Positions 1 to 7,916 of a stretch of 64,000 nucleotides of DNA are shown here, one piece after another; positions within the stretch are counted from its first letter, which is position 1; each line of letters opens with the position of its first letter. Where the stretch lies: contig JAJFFY010000008.1 of NCBI GenBank assembly GCA_021776415.1, positions 1-64,000 of the forward strand, given 5' to 3'. The notes under the pieces are model-generated. The model was not told the DNA's origin. It saw only the letters and a program-made list of their open reading frames with translations, and did not search any database. Origin of the DNA: Hyphococcus sp. GTDB taxonomy: Bacteria > Pseudomonadota > Alphaproteobacteria > Caulobacterales > Parvularculaceae. A program made the position numbers and the translations under genes.

Positions 1-541
1 GCCAGATTTCGAATGGATTTAAAGCATCATAGGGGCCGAAGCGCTGATTGGGAGCCAATGGCAGAATCACACCGGCGATCAGCAGGAATTGCAGAGCGGC
101 AAAGATTTCTTTTTGATCCAGCTCGCTAACAAACCTATGCAACCGTTCCTTCGCGCCAAGGATGATCGCGACCGCAACCGCTGTGGCCGTTGCCGCCACA
201 TGATGACCGGCAACGGCAAGGCCGCCGCAGCCATAGGCTATGAATGCCGCAAATATAGTTGTGACGCCCATAAAGTTTTTGTCGTGCGAACCTCGCCAAT
301 AGGCCATCGTCATGATGGCAATCGTTAAGGCAAGACCAGTTGGCAGAAGAGCGGGGAACTGTCCGCCCAAAACGCCTGCGACACCGCCGCCTAGACCAAT
401 GAGCCCAAATGTACGCACACCCGCCGGACGCGTTCCACCTTCATGTTCGCGCTCACGCCATTCCCGCTCGACGCCAATGATAAGGCCGAGCGCCAATGAA
501 AGCGCGAGGACATAAATTATATTGAGATCATCATTTAGCAT
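1..541 (-). CDS. MgtC/SapB family membrane protein (C-terminus outside window)
   Basis: The reverse strand is open from an ATG at 541 to the window edge, giving 180 residues with no stop. The start is typical of the MgtC/SapB family: a first hydrophobic helix ending in GLIIGVEREWRERE, then RPAGVRTFGLIGLGGGVAG, followed by further hydrophobic segments. In the family the first motif is a conserved membrane-embedded Glu/Arg patch. The longer forms with a DUF4010 half are inner-membrane proteins of poorly known transport or regulatory role. The 61 bp between its start and the next gene's 3' end hold no clear promoter. The identification is by motif only, and the missing C-terminus prevents assigning the subfamily. 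Confidence 0.8.
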   Translation of the reverse strand, partial: MLNDDLNIIYVLALSLALGLIIGVEREWREREHEGGTRPAGVRTFGLIGLGGGVAGVLGGQFPALLPTGLALTIAIMTMAYWRGSHDKNFMGVTTIFAAFIAYGCGGLAVAGHHVAATATAVAVAIILGAKERLHRFVSELDQKEIFAALQFLLIAGVILPLAPNQRFGPYDALNPFEIW

Positions 542-602
542 GTGCTTGGTCGGGGACCTTTGGTAGCGCTGTAAGCAAGTGTCAAGATCAAACGCATAAA
601 GA

Positions 603-1187
603 TTATTCTGCTCGGGCGCCGAATGATCGCATGCGTCCTAAATGTCGCTCCGACTGCTTTTTACTAAGGCCGCCGATGCCGCCAATAAGGCTCTCCCTGA
701 TCGGTTTAAAACCCGCTATCCCAAGAATTCCACTTTCAAAACTCTTGACGCCATGAGCGCCGAAGAAAATTTTATAGGCAGCGCTGGGCATGCCCATCGT
801 TACAACAACCCGCGCGGACTTCCCGGTTAGCATTTTTCTTGGCCAGCCGCCATCTGTGTTATCAGCTATAGCAAATTCGTTCCGCGATAATTGCTCGAAG
901 AAGGCTTTGACCAAAGCCGGCATCGTACCCAGCCACAGGGGGTAGATGATGAACAGATGATCGGCGTTTCGGACTGCCTCTTGCGCACTGACAATCTCTC
1001 TGGGCGGCGGCTTTGTGAAGTCATCCGGATCGCGAAGAAAAGAGATGTCCATAGCCGCCAGGTCAAGGCGCTGAATGCTCAAACCGGCCCCCTGAGCGCC
1101 GTCTTGATAGGCGTCGGCGAGCGCGTGGCAATAATGTGCGGGATCTTTATGGGGATGTCCTTGTATCAAGCAGATATTTTTCTGCAT
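603..1187 (-). CDS. NAD(P)H-dependent oxidoreductase, flavodoxin-like fold
   Basis: 194 residues, the usual length for the KefF/YwrO/MdaB-type FMN oxidoreductases. The N-terminus has the flavin phosphate loop (IQGHPHKDPAHYCHALADAY). The middle has the family signature YPLWLGTMPALVKAFFEQ, and the GIGGLSKKQSERHL tail is typical. Members are cytosolic and use NAD(P)H to reduce quinones or nitro compounds through FMN. The start is set by a good AGGAGG about five bases upstream of the ATG at 1187. It is divergent from the host-attachment gene at 1371, and the FNR/FixK-type palindrome at 1296-1309 lies between them, so it may share oxygen control. The exact substrate cannot be read from the sequence. 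Confidence 0.85.
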   Translation of the reverse strand: MQKNICLIQGHPHKDPAHYCHALADAYQDGAQGAGLSIQRLDLAAMDISFLRDPDDFTKPPPREIVSAQEAVRNADHLFIIYPLWLGTMPALVKAFFEQLSRNEFAIADNTDGGWPRKMLTGKSARVVVTMGMPSAAYKIFFGAHGVKSFESGILGIAGFKPIRESLIGGIGGLSKKQSERHLGRMRSFGARAE

Positions 1188-1295
1188 CTAGGCCTCCTAA
1201 TCATAGGCGCTTGCTTATCCAGTGGTCTTACGGCTGTGTGCAAAAAAAATCTTATAGCCGTAAACTCGATAGTAGACATCGGGCATCTCAACCCC

Positions 1296-1309
1296 TTGAC
1301 GCAGGTCAA
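1296..1309. promoter_or_regulatory. FixK/FNR-type box (TTGACGCAGGTCAA)
   Basis: A perfect TTGA-N6-TCAA palindrome in the divergent intergenic region. Its centre is about 68 nt before the ATG at 1371 and about 115 nt before the ATG at 1187. A class II activator position (-41.5) would put transcription of the rightward gene about 27 nt before its start codon. A matching regulator gene is present at 6283-6975. Binding is inferred. Confidence 0.65.
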
Positions 1310-1370
1310 TTAAACTTAGCAATGATCAGGTACAGTCAACCTGTTCAGAGCAAATTAAAGTCGAAGCACA

Positions 1371-1826
1371 ATGTATCAACCAAAACGAAAAACCTGGTTC
1401 ATGGTCGCCGACGGCGCCAAAGCACGGCTGTTTGAAAGCCTAGGGCCGCGCGAGCGTTGGGAATTGATCCATGAGTGGGACGACGCTGCTGCCCGCACGC
1501 CCGCGCGAGAGCTTGGAGGCGCTCCGCCGGTTCGCGGGAGAAATATTGCCTCCGGCGGACGTTACGCTGTCGATGTAAAATCCGAACACGACAAAGCCGA
1601 AACATCTTTTATTCACGAGTGTACGAAATTTCTGAATTCTGCTCTTGTCGATAAATCATTTGATCAGCTAGTCTTGGCTGCGCCGCCGGGCGCGCTGGGT
1701 GAGTTTCGCAAGCGCCTATCTTCAGATATTATTTCGAACTTTATCGGCGTTTTCGATAAGGACCTTACCAATATGCCGGATCAGGAGCTTTTTGAATACT
1801 TCAAGGAACGCCTCGTACGATGGTGA
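1371..1826 (+). CDS. Host attachment family protein
   Basis: 151 residues resembling the family annotated as 'protein required for attachment to host cells' (Host_attach). The signature order is an N-terminal WFMVADGAKARLFE strand, a central GRYAVDVKSEHDKAETSF stretch, then LVLAAPPGALGEFRK and a C-terminal region rich in acidic and aromatic residues. The fold is related to archaeal eRF1/baeRF-like domains, and the biochemical function is not established despite the name. There is no signal peptide, so it is probably cytosolic. It is preceded by a FixK-type box at an activating distance, which fits its being a stress or low-oxygen protein rather than an adhesin. It stands alone as a transcription unit. 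Confidence 0.8.
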   Translation: MYQPKRKTWFMVADGAKARLFESLGPRERWELIHEWDDAAARTPARELGGAPPVRGRNIASGGRYAVDVKSEHDKAETSFIHECTKFLNSALVDKSFDQLVLAAPPGALGEFRKRLSSDIISNFIGVFDKDLTNMPDQELFEYFKERLVRW

Positions 1827-2039
1827 CGCGTCGCCGTTGTGTTATCGTACAGGACTAATCTTCAGCCTAAAAAGTTACTTGCGCGAGGTTTTTGCGCTTT
1901 ATAGACCTATAGCGCGTTGTTTGACGCATGCGCTATCGAAGATTCTGTTGCCAGGATAAAGCACTATAGAATCTCCTTCGGCTAGCCCTTAACGATCTCC
2001 GCCCCGACGCCATTGTTGTATCCGGGCTCTACTGTCGTC

Positions 2040-2358
2040 AATCGCGCGCGGCCACCATTTACGCCTCGCGCACATGGGTTTTAGCTTCCTCGTCGTTCGT
2101 TATCATTAATGGGCCGCGCATGAAGGTCCCCATATCGACATTGAGCGGACGCAGCCAAAAGGTGTAAGCGAGAAAGATTCCAATGAGCAAAACACCTCAG
2201 AAAGCCTCATAATCACTGATGGGTTACAGATAGGCGGTCAGGCCCCGATCACTCATAGCGGTCAATTCTTTGCCTTGAAAAAAGGCCGTGCGTGCGAAAG
2301 GCCACAATAGGAGGGTTAGCCGCCTTGCTAAGACTTTGCGTTGGCCTGATTGGTTCAT
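2040..2358 (-). pseudogene. Possible decayed small membrane-protein gene
   Basis: Between 1827 and 2443 no intact gene is visible. Reading the reverse strand from an ATG at 2358 gives a protein-like text interrupted by several in-frame stops: a basic start, then SDRGLTAYL, a stop, ISDYEAF, a TGA where Trp would fit, and a credible membrane helix GVLLIGIFLAYTFWLRPLN followed by a charged tail. Coding character across stops suggests a pseudogene. I do not recognise the parent family and this could be chance. Confidence 0.25.
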
Positions 2359-2443
2359 CAACGATCCTCAGTAGGTTCCAATATACGACACTAGTCCATT
2401 CTAGTTTGCGCTAAAACTGTACGCAAACCTGTTTTGTGTGCAG

Positions 2444-2457
2444 TTGACCTAGCTCAA
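2444..2457. promoter_or_regulatory. FixK/FNR-type box (TTGACCTAGCTCAA)
   Basis: TTGA-N6-TCAA palindrome centred about 108 nt before the chosen BON start at 2559. It differs from TTGAT-N4-ATCAA by one symmetrical base per half. An activator bound here would give a leader of roughly 65 nt. It would serve the BON-CBS pair. Confidence 0.55.
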
Positions 2458-2558
2458 TGCTCAATCCCCTGGGGCCGGTTATCGATATCCTACCCCACCT
2501 TATCCAAGAGGTAAGGCTGGTCTGGCAGCCATTAGCCCGTGGCAATATGGAGGACAAG

Positions 2559-3209
2559 ATGAACCAAGACGAACACATTCGAAATGACATCCAAGAAGAA
2601 ATCACTTGGGATCCACGTGTTAAATCAACTGATATTGGCGTCACGTGTAAAGGTGGTGCGGTTCGTCTGACTGGCTCCGTTGCTTCCTATTCGGAACGGC
2701 TAGCTGCAGAAAATGCTGCAAAGCGCGTTAAGGGCGTCCATGCAATCGCCGAAGATATCGAGATCAAGCTCCCCTCGGGAAACGTTGAAACCGACGAGAG
2801 CATCGCGGAACATATTTCCAAACTTATGAAATGGAATACCATGGTTCCTGTTCCTGATGTGCAGGCGGAAGTGCGAAATGGCTTTGTAACGCTGACCGGT
2901 GAAGTCGACTGGAACTTCGAGCGAGAAACTATCAAGAATCAAGTTGCGCATCTCGGCGGTGTAAGAGGTATCGATAATCGCATTACATTACAAAATCGCG
3001 TTTCTGAAAAAGATGTTTCAAAGAGCATCACGCGAGCGCTGCACCGTAATGCGGATCTGGAAAAATCAAAAGTAGATGTCTGCGTGGATGGCAGCAAGGT
3101 CACAATCACCGGCTATGTGAAGGCGCTTTATGAAAAGGAACTCATCGAGAATGCAGTGTGGGCGGCGCCAGGCGTTATGCAAGTCATTGATCGCCTGCGT
3201 GTGAGTTAA
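2559..3209 (+). CDS. BON domain protein (three BON repeats)
   Basis: 216 residues. I chose the ATG at 2559 because GGAGGA ends four bases before it; the open frame extends further upstream but without family-like sequence. Three BON (OsmY/nodulation-type) repeats follow one another, each built on the pattern 'VKSxxIxVxxKxGxVxLTGxV...A...GV..I...I': about residues 7-75, 80-150 and 155-216. There is no signal peptide, unlike OsmY, so it matches the cytosolic triple-BON proteins often found beside CBS, Hsp20 or universal-stress genes. BON domains are thought to bind phospholipid or cell-envelope surfaces. The CBS gene follows 22 bp later and is probably co-transcribed. Confidence 0.85.
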   Translation: MNQDEHIRNDIQEEITWDPRVKSTDIGVTCKGGAVRLTGSVASYSERLAAENAAKRVKGVHAIAEDIEIKLPSGNVETDESIAEHISKLMKWNTMVPVPDVQAEVRNGFVTLTGEVDWNFERETIKNQVAHLGGVRGIDNRITLQNRVSEKDVSKSITRALHRNADLEKSKVDVCVDGSKVTITGYVKALYEKELIENAVWAAPGVMQVIDRLRVS

Positions 3210-3231
3210 AGAATAGACAGAGGAGTATAAG

Positions 3232-3666
3232 ATGCGCGTGAGTGAAGTTATGACTGCTGGTATCCGGATAGCCGAGCCCGATGAACATATCCCCCATGCA
3301 GCAAAGAAAATGAGAAGTCAGAATATCGGCGCATTGCCTGTCATGGAAGAAGGAGAATTGATCGGTATGCTTACTGATCGGGATATTGTAATCAGAGCAG
3401 TTGGCGCCCAAAAAGACCCTGCGACAACCAAGGTTCGCGAAATCATGTCGGATGAGTGTTTTTGGTGCCTGGAAAACGAAGACCTGGAGGACGCTGTCCG
3501 CATCATGGAACAAAATCAGGTTCGACGCCTTCCAGTTATGAACGATAATAAGGACGTGGTCGGCATGTTGAGCCTCGAAGATGTGGCTGTGCATGCGCCG
3601 GCATCGTTGGTTGGGGAGGTGCTCAAGGCAGTTGCAATCTCAAAAAGCCAATCAAAGGTAAATTGA
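3232..3666 (+). CDS. CBS-pair domain protein
   Basis: 144 residues made almost entirely of two CBS motifs forming one Bateman module. The first is about residues 3-57 (VSEVMTAGIRIAEPDEHI ... IGMLTDRDIVIRAV) and the second about 68-125 (VREIMSDECFWCLENEDL ... VVGMLSLEDVAVHA). Bateman modules bind adenosine nucleotides and act as energy sensors; the partner is unknown here because no catalytic domain is attached. A clear AGAGGAG precedes the ATG. It follows the BON gene by 22 bp, and a low-oxygen or energy-stress role fits the island. Confidence 0.88.
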   Translation: MRVSEVMTAGIRIAEPDEHIPHAAKKMRSQNIGALPVMEEGELIGMLTDRDIVIRAVGAQKDPATTKVREIMSDECFWCLENEDLEDAVRIMEQNQVRRLPVMNDNKDVVGMLSLEDVAVHAPASLVGEVLKAVAISKSQSKVN

Positions 3667-3676
3667 TTTCGATCAT
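3663..3676. promoter_or_regulatory. Imperfect FixK/FNR-like box overlapping the CBS stop codon
   Basis: TTGATTTCGATCAT matches TTGAT-N4-ATCAA at nine of ten defined bases, but overlaps the end of the CBS gene and lies about 370 nt before the next start. It may be chance. Confidence 0.3.
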
Positions 3677-4039
3677 GGAAGGCGCGGCAAGTTACGCGTC
3701 TTCTGCGAGAGCCCGGAAAAGTCGTAATGAAGTGCAGCGTAGGCCCGGATAATTGCGTCATCGGACCGTCGTACTTTCTTGTCGTTTTCGGGCGCTCTCT
3801 GCAACCGGTATAGAATTAAGTGTGGTCACCCTCGCGCCATAGGCGTAACAGACTATTTCGTTCATCGTTCAATTCGTGAAATGGGTTTGCTTGTATCCGT
3901 GCAGAAGGACGCTGGCAGTATTTCTTATGTGTTCTGTGAAAAGGGAGCCCTCCTGGATCAGGTCTTAATTATTTTTGGCGCCATATCTGACATCACCTTG
4001 TTGGTGATGCGCTAACATAACTATCGATAGAGAGAGGAT
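3677..4039. other. Intergenic region without a supported gene
   Basis: About 360 bp. A 78-codon open frame (3779-4015, rightward) has no recognisable motif and no good ribosome site, so I do not call it. A GAGAGAGG lies a few bases before the ATG at 4040. No hairpin terminator was noticed after the CBS gene. Confidence 0.4.
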
Positions 4040-5569
4040 ATGTTTTGTGATTCTCAAAAAGGGGTAATAGAATTTCTGTCTGCGCCAAAGAACTTCGGCG
4101 GAGCCGCGGTTCAGCGCATCGATACGCATCTTTCTCATGTGTTTCTCGTCGGCGCGCGTGTTTACAAAATCAAGCGCGCCATACGATATAATTTTGTCAA
4201 TTTTTCCACGGTCGATTTACGCAAGCGCGCCTGTGAAAATGAAGTGAAAGTCAATCGTCGCACGGCGCCAGAAATGTATCTGGGCATTGTTCCGCTCTAT
4301 TGCGGCGAAAACGGCGTTGGCTGGGAAGAAAGCAGCAAGGCGGTTGAATGGGCGGTCGAGATGGTGCGGTTTGACCCCGGCCAACAGTTTGATGAATTGC
4401 TTGCGCACGCTAAGCTGACCGAGAAGTCTATCGTAGAGCTTGCTGATAAAGTTGCGCAATTTCATCTTAATGCTGAACAAAAAGCATCATTCCGGCCGCG
4501 CGGTGATATTGGTTTTGTACTCGATCAGGTTGCAACGTCGTTGCACGGACAGGAAATGAGCGCCAGTCGAAAAAACCATGTGATGCGATGGATGGCTTTT
4601 GTGAGGGCAGAATATGAAAAACATGCCCAGGTCTTAGACGCGCGCCGCCGCCATGGATGGGTGCGCCATTGTCATGGTGATTTGCATCTTGCGAATATAT
4701 GCATGTTTAATGGTGAGCCAACGCCGTTCGATGCGATCGAATTCAACGAAGACCTCGCTGATATCGACGTTCTCTATGATTTGGCCTTCGTATTGATGGA
4801 TCTCATCAATCACAATCGCAACAGCTTCGCAAATCTTCTTCTCAATCGATATTTGAGCGTCACACGGGACTATGCGGGGCTTATTCTTTTGCGCCTTTTC
4901 TTATCTATGCGCGCCGCTGTGCGCGCTATGGTTTTAAACCTGCCTGTTCAACCCAATGAATCAAAACGCATGGCGGGTCAGTATCTTGACCTAGCGCTTG
5001 AAACTTTGAGTGGTGAAAGCAAGCCGCATCTGGTTGCGATTGGCGGGTATTCAGGCGCCGGCAAGTCAACGCTTGCACGCGCGCTGGCGCTTGAATTTGA
5101 CAGCCAGCGCGGCGCCGTCGTGCTGCGCAGCGATATCGTCAGAAAACACCTTGAAGGCCGAGCGCCAGAAGCGCGATTGAGTGATGCAGATTATTCTGAA
5201 GCGCGTACAGGGCGTGTTTACGAAAGAATGTTTAAGGATGCACGTCGTGCGTTACGCGCTGGTCAGCCGGTTATTTTGGATGCAACATTCCTCGATCCAC
5301 AATTTCGAAATAGAGCCAGAGCGATAGCTAAAAACGCTAATGTCCCATTTCAGGGAATATGGTTGACGGCGCCGCGCAATGTCCTCGTTGACCGCGTTTC
5401 AAACCGCTTCAATAGTGCGTCCGACGCGACAGTGACTGTGCTCGAAAAACAGCTTGAGCAGACTGGGGAACCAAAGCGATGGCGCATCATCGATGCCGGC
5501 GGCGCCCCCCGCGATACGCTGAACAGCGCGCTGATCGGTTTCGATATCCATGATGCAATGGCGCCGTAA
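4040..5569 (+). CDS. Bifunctional aminoglycoside-phosphotransferase-like / AAA P-loop kinase fusion
   Basis: 509 residues in two parts. The first (~1-320) is a kinase fold with the APH Brenner motif HGDLHLANI and the metal motif FDAIEFNEDLADIDVLYDLA. The second (~335-500) is an AAA_33/zeta-toxin-like P-loop domain with Walker A GGYSGAGKST and a later PVILDATFLDP strand. This two-domain architecture is a recurrent bacterial family whose substrate is unknown; antibiotic resistance should not be assumed from the name. Similar fusions sit in stress or low-oxygen islands with Hsp20, BON and CBS genes, as here. It is cytosolic, with no signal peptide or membrane segment. Confidence 0.85.
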   Translation: MFCDSQKGVIEFLSAPKNFGGAAVQRIDTHLSHVFLVGARVYKIKRAIRYNFVNFSTVDLRKRACENEVKVNRRTAPEMYLGIVPLYCGENGVGWEESSKAVEWAVEMVRFDPGQQFDELLAHAKLTEKSIVELADKVAQFHLNAEQKASFRPRGDIGFVLDQVATSLHGQEMSASRKNHVMRWMAFVRAEYEKHAQVLDARRRHGWVRHCHGDLHLANICMFNGEPTPFDAIEFNEDLADIDVLYDLAFVLMDLINHNRNSFANLLLNRYLSVTRDYAGLILLRLFLSMRAAVRAMVLNLPVQPNESKRMAGQYLDLALETLSGESKPHLVAIGGYSGAGKSTLARALALEFDSQRGAVVLRSDIVRKHLEGRAPEARLSDADYSEARTGRVYERMFKDARRALRAGQPVILDATFLDPQFRNRARAIAKNANVPFQGIWLTAPRNVLVDRVSNRFNSASDATVTVLEKQLEQTGEPKRWRIIDAGGAPRDTLNSALIGFDIHDAMAP

Positions 5570-5605
5570 GAAAAGGCCGCAGCAGATTAGTTTTTCGTGT
5601 GTGGA

Positions 5606-5619
5606 TTGACGCCGATCAA
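5606..5619. promoter_or_regulatory. FixK/FNR-type box (TTGACGCCGATCAA)
   Basis: Matches TTGAY-N4-ATCAA exactly. The centre lies about 79 nt before the Hsp20 start, giving a predicted leader near 38 nt if it acts from -41.5. Confidence 0.7.
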
Positions 5620-5691
5620 TATCATCCTTCGCCGTCGCGGTATGCTGTCGTATTAGCTTGGCCTTTGCCCTAGCATGAGAAGGAGATGACA

Positions 5692-6186
5692 ATGGAATTG
5701 AATGATCTCGTTCCTTTCAGACATCGCCGCCGGCAGGCGGCGCGATCGACAGCGCTCAGCCCTTTTGAGCATATGCATGAAGAAATGGACCGTATGTTCG
5801 AAGACTTTCTGCCACAAGTTTTCAACGCGCGAGGCCTTGATAAACGTGTTGGATTGCTCGCTTCTATTGATCTCAGTGAGACGGATGATGCGCTTGAGTT
5901 AACGGCTGAACTTCCGGGCATGAAGGAAGACGACATTGAAGTTACGTTGAGGGATAATGCGTTGCTGATCAGTGGCGAACGCAAGCTTGGTAGTGAAGAA
6001 AAGCGGAAAAATTATTGCCGTTCAGAGCGCGCCTATGGCGCATTCAGCAGGAATATTCCGCTGCCTTGTGAGGTTGATGAGGACCATATTGATGCGCATT
6101 TCAAGAAAGGCGTCTTGACCGTCCACATGCCGAAATCGCCAGAAGTGCGTGAGCATCAGCGCAAGATCGAAATTACGACGGCTTAA
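5692..6186 (+). CDS. Hsp20/alpha-crystallin small heat-shock protein
   Basis: 164 residues from the ATG at 5692; the in-frame ATG six bases earlier overlaps the AAGGAG, so the second start is better placed. After a basic N-terminal arm (RHRRRQAARS) and a segment resembling the family consensus (LSPFEHMHEEMDRMFEDF), the alpha-crystallin domain covers about 58-150, including ELPGMKEDDIEVTLRDNALLI and the closing FKKGVLTVHMPK strand. Small Hsps are ATP-independent holdases in the cytosol. A FixK-type box lies upstream and a strong hairpin follows the stop, so it is probably a monocistronic low-oxygen-induced gene. Confidence 0.93.
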   Translation: MELNDLVPFRHRRRQAARSTALSPFEHMHEEMDRMFEDFLPQVFNARGLDKRVGLLASIDLSETDDALELTAELPGMKEDDIEVTLRDNALLISGERKLGSEEKRKNYCRSERAYGAFSRNIPLPCEVDEDHIDAHFKKGVLTVHMPKSPEVREHQRKIEITTA

Positions 6187-6202
6187 ATGTTGAAAGCTTT
6201 GC

Positions 6203-6249
6203 ATAAAAATTGCTCCCCAAGGAAGTTCTCATGGGGAGCATTTTATTTG
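6203..6249. terminator. Bidirectional rho-independent terminator
   Basis: A perfect 9-bp stem (TGCTCCCCA at 6211-6219 with TGGGGAGCA at 6232-6240) has a 12-nt loop. It is followed on the + strand by TTTTATTT and, read on the - strand, by ATTTTTATG. It sits between the convergent hsp20 and fixK genes and can stop both. Confidence 0.85.
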
Positions 6250-6282
6250 TGGTTTCCAAAAGGTGTGGCTCCGTTTAATTGG

Positions 6283-6975
6283 CTATTGAAGGTTTCCGCC
6301 GCCATGTGCGACGCCATCTAGACTGGCCTCATCTGGTATGGAAAACACGCGCGCTGATGGCATGATGATCAGGCCTTTTTTCTTCAGCGCTGTCAGAACT
6401 CGGCAGACGGTTTCAATAGTGAGGCCGAGATGGTCGGCTATATCCTGACGGCTCATCAGAAATTGAACGTCCGTTGTTGCCGCCTGTTCTACGGAAAGGC
6501 GCAGAAGAAAAGCAGTAATGCGCTGAACGGCGCTCATTCGCCCCAGCATTACCATTCTCTCTCTGGCGCGGTGCAAACGCGTCATGATGGTGTCTAGAAA
6601 ATGATATGATAGCTCCGGCGATGAGGAGACAGCGTGGAGAAACGATTCACGCGGATAGCAACGAACAGTACAATCAGTGATCGCTTCGGCCGTATGTAGC
6701 TGCTCGTCCAGTTCGGAAATGCCGAAAAGTTCGCCGACACCATAAAAGTCCGCCACCTGACGGCGGCCGTCTTCCAGCGTGTTGTATTCTTTTACAACGC
6801 CGCTTGCGACCTGATAGCAAAACGGCGCGGCATCGCCTTCGACAAAGAGCGTCTCACCAGCCTTGAGACGCCTGATATTGGCGCTTGCGGCAAAGTCTGC
6901 AGCGCTAAAATCTGGTGTAAGCCCATTTAATTTGTTGAGGTCTTCATACTCACGAAGCTTTGGAAGTGCAGACAT
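6283..6975 (-). CDS. fixK: CRP/FNR family regulator, FixK type
   Basis: 230 residues: cyclic-nucleotide-binding-type beta-roll (about 30-115), dimer helix (about 120-150) and a winged HTH (about 174-203). The recognition helix IETVCRVL keeps the Glu188/Arg192 pair that FNR-family proteins use to read TTGA half-sites. The N-terminal cysteine cluster that holds FNR's [4Fe-4S] centre is absent, so this is FixK-like and not a direct oxygen sensor. It lies downstream of fixLJ in the same direction across a 302-bp gap, the classic FixL-FixJ-FixK cascade layout. It is the obvious candidate to bind the four good palindromes in this window. Confidence 0.88.
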   Translation of the reverse strand: MSALPKLREYEDLNKLNGLTPDFSAADFAASANIRRLKAGETLFVEGDAAPFCYQVASGVVKEYNTLEDGRRQVADFYGVGELFGISELDEQLHTAEAITDCTVRCYPRESFLHAVSSSPELSYHFLDTIMTRLHRARERMVMLGRMSAVQRITAFLLRLSVEQAATTDVQFLMSRQDIADHLGLTIETVCRVLTALKKKGLIIMPSARVFSIPDEASLDGVAHGGGNLQ

Positions 6976-7277
6976 GAATAACTCCCGATTTCAAAAGATG
7001 ACCCGCTACGCTACCCATTAGAATTAAGCGTATGCGTGCTGTCTTTTTAAGTTGGGACAAATACGAATGCATTTTGCCGCAGCAATGCTTAGCTCGCAGC
7101 ATCCTTCGAATTAGGTTTCGCCCGGAAAATTGAGGTTTTTGGGCATTTTGATAACTTATCAGAACATAAAAAAAGTCCTGATCAGTTTGTCTACGTAGAA
7201 TCCCGTAGGCGCCGCGTAGTGAATTTATCAGCCATCTGTCGCGTTTCCACAAACCAGATCAAGCCGTATGTGAAAGG
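6976..7277. other. fixK leader region
   Basis: About 300 bp between fixJ and fixK with no gene. It holds a FixJ-box-like sequence (7191-7198) and an off-spaced TTGAT-N5-ATCA at 7148-7161 that might allow FixK feedback. Confidence 0.45.
7191..7198. promoter_or_regulatory. Candidate FixJ box (CTACGTAG)
   Basis: Seven of eight bases match the rhizobial FixJ high-affinity motif GTAMGTAG, and two further CGTAG half-motifs follow within 20 bp. It is about 220 nt before the fixK start, where a FixJ-dependent promoter would be expected. Short motif, so weak evidence. Confidence 0.35.
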
Positions 7278-7916
7278 TCAGTCGCCAATATCCAGCGCGA
7301 CCGCCATGCGCACGAGTTCAGCAAAACTCTTGGCGTTCATTTTTGACATCATATTTTGGCGATGCACTTCAATGGTCCTGGGGCTGACATCTAGGCTACG
7401 CGCAATTTCCTTGTTTGTGCTGCCGTCCACAACATTGCGCAACACCTCACTTTCACGCGGGGTCAGCGAATCATAATTTTTGCAGAGTTCCGGCGAGGCT
7501 TTTTGAGCACCTTTAATAACCGGCCGTGATATTGCGTGGGCTCGCTCAAGGGATGTCGTGACCTCGTCTACGGTGAAAGGTTTTTCAAGAAAATCGACGG
7601 CGCCATTCCGCATCGCCCGCACGGCCATCGGGATATCTCCATGGGCGGTCATCACAATGACAGGCAAGTCAACGCCGTCACGGTTCAATTTTTCTTGCAA
7701 CTCCAACCCCTGAATGCCGGGCATGCAGACATCAACGAGCAATGCCGCATCATCAATGTCGAGGGAGCCCATTTCCGAAAGAAATTCCTCGCCTGAAGTA
7801 AAGATGCTTACAGTATAATCAGCCGCAGTCAGCAATGCCGCGACGCCGCGCCGTACGGCGGCGTCATCGTCAATGAGAAAAACCTCGCCCTTATTGACTT
7901 TTTGCAGCTTTGTCAT
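7278..7916 (-). CDS. fixJ: Two-component response regulator FixJ
   Basis: 212 residues from the ATG at 7916. The receiver domain (about 10-125) has the acidic pocket LIDDD, the phospho-acceptor Asp62 in VDVCMPG, Thr90 in VMTAHGD and Lys112 in FLEKPF. The output domain (about 150-205) is a LuxR-type HTH (LTPRESEVL...NKEIARSLDVSPRTIEVHR) as in FixJ/NarL proteins. The gene starts inside the end of the kinase gene (26-bp overlap), which implies coupled translation of the pair. When phosphorylated under low oxygen FixJ activates fixK, which lies next downstream. Confidence 0.9.
   Translation of the reverse strand: MTKLQKVNKGEVFLIDDDAAVRRGVAALLTAADYTVSIFTSGEEFLSEMGSLDIDDAALLVDVCMPGIQGLELQEKLNRDGVDLPVIVMTAHGDIPMAVRAMRNGAVDFLEKPFTVDEVTTSLERAHAISRPVIKGAQKASPELCKNYDSLTPRESEVLRNVVDGSTNKEIARSLDVSPRTIEVHRQNMMSKMNAKSFAELVRMAVALDIGD

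Noticed and set aside
2457-2558. N-terminal extension of the BON protein
   Set aside because: The frame is open but not BON-like, overlaps the candidate FixK box, and GGAGGA fits the ATG at 2559.
3779-4015. 78-codon open frame, rightward
   Set aside because: No motif, no good ribosome site, odd composition; likely chance.
4040-5569. Aminoglycoside resistance gene
   Set aside because: The kinase fold alone does not show resistance, and the AAA fusion and context point to another role.
7148-7161. TTGAT-N5-ATCA as a fifth FixK box
   Set aside because: The spacer is one base too long for a standard FNR-family dimer.
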